Assembly: GCA_017410265.1 (NCBI GenBank)
Contig: JAFQRC010000001.1
Span: 124,001-188,000 of the forward strand
Length of the DNA stretch: 64,000 nucleotides
Origin: Ruminococcus sp.
GTDB taxonomy: Bacteria; Bacillota; Clostridia; Oscillospirales; Acutalibacteraceae
Direction: 5' to 3'
Position 1 is the first letter of the stretch. Every line of letters starts with the position of its first letter. The notes beneath the pieces were generated by a model, which worked only from the letters and a program-made list of their open reading frames with translations, had not been told where the DNA came from and ran no database searches. This document shows positions 59,307 to 64,000 of the stretch, piece after piece. The position numbers were made by a program, and so were the translations under genes.

Positions 59307-60899
59307 TTAAAGTTTATTCATCGGGTTAGAGTTTCTGCAGATGCATTCACTTAGTGCGATGAAAATGAATACAAACGGGGTTACAATCGGGGTGTAGATA
59401 TTGACCACCGCCTGAGCGCAGTATGCGATAACTGGGAAAACAAAGAGGAGTGTAAGTTCGTTTTGTTTAGCTGTTTTAAACGCTCTTACTACAGTTGCTA
59501 TGATAAGCGTGAGGTAACTTAGAAGTCCTACTACACCCTGAGTTACAAGGTAGTTTAGGTATTCACTGTGAATACAGTTTGTGGAACTGTTGTTGAATCT
59601 ACTGCTTAGTTCAGCGAAATGAGGCTCGAAAACATGGTAGAAGGTGTCGCAACCACTACCGAAAAGTATGTGTAGAAAATCAAAGTCTAAGAAGTCTTTT
59701 ACTCCGTTTATCCACATAAACCCTCTGTGAGTACCCCAGCGGTCATCAAAACGCAGAATCTGAGAAAGTGCGCCGATGTCGGTAGTGGTATCAACAAAGC
59801 TGTAGTAGTAAAAGTAGTACGAGAAAACCGATACAGCGCCCACACCGATGAGCGAAATGATAATAGTGAGAGTGTTTTTGAACGCTTTTGAGTTTATCAA
59901 AGCTTTATCTTTGAAAATGAATAGTAGCACAGTAGCCACTAAGCAAAAAGCGATGATAACGAAAATAAGATTGCTGTAAATGAGCATCTCGCCGATTTTT
60001 TCAAAGCCCTTTGACTTATCGTTTAAAATAAATGAGAAAAGTCTGAGCAATAAGCCTGAGCTGAACATAATGGTCAGCGCGAGCATAAAGTCTTTCAGAA
60101 GATGAATTTTTCTCACAAAAACGAGAGCCATGAAAAACAGCATAAACGCAAAGCCAATGTAACCGCTGTTTGAGCCTGAAACTAAAAGTCCGCAGTAAGC
60201 AAACGCTACAGACACAGCAGACAGAATCTTAACAGAGCGGTTTTTCTGCAGTATAAACATCATCACGGCACTGGGCAGGAAGATACACATATAAGCGGCT
60301 ATTGTGTTTTTGTTTCCGATAGTCGAGCCGAAGTCCTTAGCGACAGATTCTGAATAGCCGTCAAGTAGCCCTAGCGGGTCAATGTAGAAAAAGTGGAGTA
60401 TTGCAAGCAGAGAAATCAGACAGCCAAAGACCATAAAAGCCGAGAAAACGTAGCTTTTATAGTAGTAGTATCTCGAAACGATGAAATACATCGCAGTGTA
60501 CAGAAAAATCAGTATAAGTCCGTTGTTCCTGCCTGAGTTGCCCGTCAGAGAGTCGAGTGCATAGTCGCTGAAAATAGTGCTCAGCACAGCCCCGAAAAAG
60601 AAAACAAGCATAGCGACATCAGTTACTGACAGTGCAAAGAAAGGTCTGTTTTCAACGACTCTTTGCTCCGGTGGCGCATTTTTGTCCATTTTGTAGCTAA
60701 GTGAAATTACAGATACACTGACTATGAGCGCTACCGTCAGCACGATAAAGAGAACATACTTATCTACTCTGGCTTTTGCGTATTGGTTTGTCAGAAAAAG
60801 CTCAAAGAAAGTGAACATCACAAGAAGATAGTAGTTTGTGATGGAGTTGCGCATAGTGTACAGCGGTTTTTTCTGAGCTTTGGGTGTTTTTTCAGCCAT
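59307..60899 (-). CDS. O-antigen ligase-like polymerase, multi-spanning
   Basis: 530 residues, about 12 hydrophobic helices. Matches the O-antigen ligase/Wzy_C pattern: large extracellular loop before the last helices, then HSEYLNYLVTQGVVGLLSYLTL (conserved H..). In a Gram-positive it would polymerise or attach an exopolysaccharide or surface glycan; substrate unknown. Three bases downstream of an EEP phosphatase gene. Confidence 0.8.
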   Translation of the reverse strand: MAEKTPKAQKKPLYTMRNSITNYYLLVMFTFFELFLTNQYAKARVDKYVLFIVLTVALIVSVSVISLSYKMDKNAPPEQRVVENRPFFALSVTDVAMLVFFFGAVLSTIFSDYALDSLTGNSGRNNGLILIFLYTAMYFIVSRYYYYKSYVFSAFMVFGCLISLLAILHFFYIDPLGLLDGYSESVAKDFGSTIGNKNTIAAYMCIFLPSAVMMFILQKNRSVKILSAVSVAFAYCGLLVSGSNSGYIGFAFMLFFMALVFVRKIHLLKDFMLALTIMFSSGLLLRLFSFILNDKSKGFEKIGEMLIYSNLIFVIIAFCLVATVLLFIFKDKALINSKAFKNTLTIIISLIGVGAVSVFSYYFYYYSFVDTTTDIGALSQILRFDDRWGTHRGFMWINGVKDFLDFDFLHILFGSGCDTFYHVFEPHFAELSSRFNNSSTNCIHSEYLNYLVTQGVVGLLSYLTLIIATVVRAFKTAKQNELTLLFVFPVIAYCAQAVVNIYTPIVTPFVFIFIALSECICRNSNPMNKL

Positions 60900-60902
60900 A
60901 GT

Positions 60903-61994
60903 TTAACCTTCCAGTGAAAATGTCATAAATACCGGATTGTGGTCCGAGTACATAAATTTTGTGTTGATAACATCAGCTTTTGAGACTTTTACATTATCTG
61001 ATACGATGAAGCCGTCTAAAGTCACATTGAACTGACCCTGCTCCTTATAAGGCTCGTCGGTATTGCGACAGGTAGCCACAGGGTTATTCTCATCAAACGG
61101 AGCGATTAGCGAAAGGGAAGTACCCTCTAGCATATCAAGAGGGAAAGCCTGAGCCCAGGTGTATTCTTCACCTGAAACGCCGAAAATCTCACCGCTGTTT
61201 TGTAGCAAATCTTTGTTGAAATCGCCGCCGCAGACAACATAGTTGCCCTTGTCGTACTCTGCTTTCATATCCTGTAATAAAAACTCAAGCTGCTTAGTTG
61301 CGATAGTGCCATCAGAGGTATATGCGGACAGGTGAGTGTTATAGAGCACAAGCTCCTTTGAGTTTTCTGTTTTGAGTCGTGAAACACAGTAGCATCTGTC
61401 TAAGTCGAAAAATTTCATAATAGAGTCTTCGACCATCAGCGAGCGACGAACTGCGCTGTTTATATCATACTTACTTAGAGTCAGTATTCCCGAAACAGAC
61501 TTTCCGTGTGGCTCTAAAAACGGATAGAAAAGAAACGATGAGTCAAAATTAGTAGCAGATACAGCGTCTTTGTCTGTTGCGTTGTCAATTAAAAACTGCT
61601 TTTGGTCAACATGGTAGCTTCTGGTCGAGTCTTCGTCTACTTCCTGCATCAAAGTAAAGTCGGCATCCTCGCTTATGACAAGGCTGTTGATGTCCTGAAT
61701 AACAGTATTTACAGAATCTTCGCTTTTTGCCCAGCTACTCTCACCGCCATCCATAAAGAAGCTGAAATCCTGAGTGTAAGCACAGAAGCCGATGTTGTAG
61801 GATACGGTTTTGAGCTCTTTGTTAACAGGCACTAAAGCAGAGGTGTTATCGATTACCTCAAGCTTTTGATTATCTTCAATTCTGTCATAGTCGATGAACA
61901 GATAGGCTACATAAGAAAGAGCTACTATAACAACAACGAGAATTAAAGAAATAACTGTCTTTAGAAAAACTTTCAGAAAACTTTTCTTTTTCAT
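60903..61994 (-). CDS. Membrane-anchored endonuclease/exonuclease/phosphatase-family protein
   Basis: 363 residues. N-terminal anchor helix (VISLILVVVIVALSYVAYLF), then an extracellular EEP domain: TVSYNIGFCA, LMQEVDEDS, NTHLSAYT, GGDFNKDLL, TLDGFIVSD, YSDHNPVFM. It retains the Glu, Asn/His, Asp and His positions for metal-dependent phosphoester hydrolysis. Could act on a surface glycan or lipid. Between the lipoprotein and the O-antigen-ligase-like gene. Confidence 0.85.
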   Translation of the reverse strand: MKKKSFLKVFLKTVISLILVVVIVALSYVAYLFIDYDRIEDNQKLEVIDNTSALVPVNKELKTVSYNIGFCAYTQDFSFFMDGGESSWAKSEDSVNTVIQDINSLVISEDADFTLMQEVDEDSTRSYHVDQKQFLIDNATDKDAVSATNFDSSFLFYPFLEPHGKSVSGILTLSKYDINSAVRRSLMVEDSIMKFFDLDRCYCVSRLKTENSKELVLYNTHLSAYTSDGTIATKQLEFLLQDMKAEYDKGNYVVCGGDFNKDLLQNSGEIFGVSGEEYTWAQAFPLDMLEGTSLSLIAPFDENNPVATCRNTDEPYKEQGQFNVTLDGFIVSDNVKVSKADVINTKFMYSDHNPVFMTFSLEG

Positions 61995-62010
61995 AGTACA
62001 CCTGCTTTTT

Positions 62011-62472
62011 TTAGAAAAGACCGCGGATGATGCTCGCGAGCTCGCACAGACTCTCGTAAGTCATATCTTCACCGAAGGTGATTTCGCCGTTGAAAGAAGA
62101 AAAATCTATTGTTATATCAGCTTTTGTTTCGCCGTTTACAACGAGCTGGAGATTTGTTGGTACGTAGCTTGTAGCTTGCATCATGCTTACAGCATCAGAA
62201 GTTGTTTTTAGCACGATATAGCTGTCTTCGTCTGTAGTGCCGACTACCGCGAAGGTCTCAAAATCCTCCGCCATAAGCAGAATGTTGCTGGTATCAGCGT
62301 CGACAAGTGAAATGTCGCAGTCGATTTCTGCCCATTCAGGCTCTAAAACCACAGGCTGAGTAGCAGGGATAGAGTGGGGCAGAGTTTCGGTGGTTGGGTC
62401 TTCCTGCCCACTGCACGCAGTAGTAAAGAGCACGCAGAAAATAATACATAAAATTAAAGCTGTCTTTTTCAT
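62011..62472 (-). CDS. Small lipoprotein of unknown function
   Basis: 153 residues. Lipobox LFTTAC, Pro/Thr-rich linker, and a C-terminal domain (about 48-150) with IDCDISLVDADTSNILLMAED and ADITIDFSSFNGEI. I do not recognise a family. First of three genes, so probably acts with the two envelope proteins downstream. Confidence 0.7.
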   Translation of the reverse strand: MKKTALILCIIFCVLFTTACSGQEDPTTETLPHSIPATQPVVLEPEWAEIDCDISLVDADTSNILLMAEDFETFAVVGTTDEDSYIVLKTTSDAVSMMQATSYVPTNLQLVVNGETKADITIDFSSFNGEITFGEDMTYESLCELASIIRGLF

Positions 62473-62540
62473 AATATCACCTTATCTGTTCAAAAATTGC
62501 GCCAAAGGCTCTGATGTGAATTTAATTTACATACATATTT

Positions 62541-62569
62541 ATAATAGCACAAAGACTTTCTCCCTACAA
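62541..62569 (-). promoter_or_regulatory. Promoter of the envelope operon
   Basis: On the minus strand: TTGTAG, 17 bases, TATTAT, about 70 bases before the lipoprotein ATG. Confidence 0.6.
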
Positions 62570-62640
62570 GTGCTTATAAGGCAAATTGTTCTTTTCTTTT
62601 CCTTTAGCATGTGATAAAATAAAGTTTGGAGTGTGATAAG

Positions 62641-63099
62641 ATGATAAGAAGAATCACAGAAAATGACCGCGAGCTTTACTACAAATATGTAGACTTGTTC
62701 TACAACTCAGATGTTGTCAACGCACCTGTACCTAAAGTCAACTACGAAATCACCTTTGACGAGATGATGAGAAGTGACGACTATGTGTGGTGCTATATTT
62801 TCGAATGTGACGGCAAGCCGTGCGGTTTTGCGATGATGTCAAAGACATTTTCTCAGGAAGCGGGCGGAGTGTCCGTTACTGTTGAAGAAATCTACATCGA
62901 GGAAGAATACCGCAACCGCGGGCTGGGTACTCAGTTTTTTGAGTTTATGAAAGAGAATATTCCTGCCGCACGATATAGAATCGAGGTCGAAGAGGATAAC
63001 GCTAAGGCAAAAGCTTTATACGAGCGAATGGGCTTTGAGGAGCTTCCGTATATCCAGATGGTAATTGATAAGCACAACAAAGAGTGTGAAGAAAAATGA
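62641..63099 (+). CDS. GNAT acetyltransferase
   Basis: 152 residues. EEIYIEEEYRNRGLGTQFF is motif A and VEEDNAKAKALYERMGFEE motif B. Substrate unknown. Start at ATG 62641, after GGAGTGTGATAAG; the open frame begins 15 bases earlier without a site. The next gene begins in its stop codon (ATGA). Confidence 0.85.
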   Translation: MIRRITENDRELYYKYVDLFYNSDVVNAPVPKVNYEITFDEMMRSDDYVWCYIFECDGKPCGFAMMSKTFSQEAGGVSVTVEEIYIEEEYRNRGLGTQFFEFMKENIPAARYRIEVEEDNAKAKALYERMGFEELPYIQMVIDKHNKECEEK

Positions 63100-64000
63100 A
63101 AAAGCTACTTACTTTATTTTTAGCTGTGGCTGTATTAATGCTTTCACTTTGTTCTTGTACTAAGGATAAGAAAACCACTGATGAGATGTTTGCGCTTGAT
63201 ACCATTATTTCGTTTTCGATTTATGATAGCGACGAAGAACTTAGCGTAAATACGATTGATAAATGCAAAGCTGAGATAACTCGCCTTGAAAATCTCCTGA
63301 GTGCTACGAAAGCTTACTCTGATGTTTATAACATCAACAGCTCAAAAGGCGAAAGTGTGAAAGTCAGTGAAGAAACCGCATCGATTCTTTCTCGCTCTCT
63401 AGAGCTTTGTGAAAGTGTAGACGGAGCGTTTGACGTTTCTGTCTATCCGCTTGTGAAACTCTGGGGCTTTGACACTAAAGAATACAAGGTGCCAAGTGAT
63501 GATGAAATAGGGCAGACACTTAAATATGTTGGTTATGAGAACATTACTCTGAATGATAGCACAGTCACATTAAAAGAGAATATGAGTATCGACCTTGGTG
63601 CTGTCGCTAAAGGATATATCGCAGAGCGATTGTACAGTATAATGGCTGAAAGTAAGATACAAAGAGGCCTTATTAACCTCGGCGGTATGGTCATTGTTTA
63701 TGACTCGAAAGCTGATAACAGCTTCAGTATAGGTGTTGAATATCCTGACACGGGAGAGGTTTTCGCTGTGTTTGAAACTGACACGGCTTTCACTGTGACC
63801 TCGGGTGCGTATCAGCGGTACTTTGAAGAAAACGGAGAAAGATACCACCATATAATTGATACAGAAAGTGGAAAGCCGAGTAACAGCGATATATCTTCCG
63901 TCACGATTGTGACAAAAGACGCTGTGGCAGGTGACGCCTTGTCAACCGCTTTTTATGTTTTCGGCGTTGAAAAGACGATAGGTTATGTGAAAGCAAATAC
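63096..64000 (+). CDS. apbE: FAD:protein FMN transferase (ApbE), truncated by window end
   Basis: First about 301 codons; the C-terminus lies outside the window. Lipobox LCSC gives a lipoprotein. ApbE motifs: ALDTIISFSIYD, SIDLGAVAKGYIAERL, GGMVIVYD, YHHIIDTESGKPS, DALSTAFYVFG. Attaches FMN to a Thr of redox proteins (for example Rnf or Nqr subunits) outside the cell. In the operon with the GNAT gene. Confidence 0.92.
   Translation, partial: MKKLLTLFLAVAVLMLSLCSCTKDKKTTDEMFALDTIISFSIYDSDEELSVNTIDKCKAEITRLENLLSATKAYSDVYNINSSKGESVKVSEETASILSRSLELCESVDGAFDVSVYPLVKLWGFDTKEYKVPSDDEIGQTLKYVGYENITLNDSTVTLKENMSIDLGAVAKGYIAERLYSIMAESKIQRGLINLGGMVIVYDSKADNSFSIGVEYPDTGEVFAVFETDTAFTVTSGAYQRYFEENGERYHHIIDTESGKPSNSDISSVTIVTKDAVAGDALSTAFYVFGVEKTIGYVKAN

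Overview
The window comes from a low-to-mid G+C anaerobic Firmicute, most likely a Ruminococcus-like Oscillospiraceae that degrades starch with a dockerin-based complex (amylosome). Evidence: type I dockerins of the Ruminococcus style (DATxIQ) on nine proteins, CBM26-type starch modules, [FeFe] hydrogenases, anaerobic ribonucleotide reductase, and a PerR/rubrerythrin pair. Species is inferred, not shown.

Layout. 1-6.8 kb: starch operon with two paralogous secreted GH13 alpha-amylases flanking a CBM26-CBM26-dockerin protein. 6.9-11.1 kb: MacB/FtsX-type ABC exporter with a large coiled coil. 11.1-14.7 kb: thioesterase, PepSY lipoprotein, rubrerythrin and PerR, amidase, LUD protein and an Asn/Gln repeat peptide. 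14.7-21.1 kb: rRNA methyltransferases (RsmF-like, RsmA), then argS-DUF1934-murI on the minus strand. 21.2-24.9 kb: rpmG-secE-nusG-rplK-rplA-rplJ-rplL with leader RNAs; rpoB/rpoC do not follow. 24.9-33.9 kb: seven secreted dockerin proteins in five transcription units, built from shuffled modules that I could not match to well-described enzymes. Each unit has an upstream TGAAAC-N17/18-(C/T)GTTTTAT element resembling an ECF sigma-factor promoter. 33.9-35.3 kb: flavin-binding protein, small ORF, YdcF-like protein. 35.4-43.9 kb: electron-bifurcating-type hydrogenase operon (HndA, ATPase, HndB, HndC, HndD) and, just upstream, a second cluster with a sensory-type [FeFe] hydrogenase, two DRTGG proteins, an RsbW-like ATPase and a PHP protein. 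44-51 kb: HAD hydrolase, a dockerin-bearing serine beta-lactamase-like protein, nrdDG with a NrdR-like box, and a PutP-type symporter. 51-59 kb: alr-polA-phosphatase-rimI-tsaD-transglutaminase lipoprotein-ruvX-DUF896. 59-64 kb: a MITE-like repeat, an envelope operon (O-antigen-ligase-like protein, EEP phosphatase, lipoprotein), then GNAT and a truncated ApbE.

How they fit together. The amylases and CBM-dockerin protein would attack and bind starch outside the cell. The dockerin array appears to supply accessory, apparently non-catalytic components to the same kind of cohesin scaffold (no cohesin gene lies in this window). The hydrogenases dispose of fermentation electrons, and the sensory hydrogenase cluster next to them probably tunes that process. 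The most interesting candidate system is the dockerin array with its repeated promoter element and new modules.
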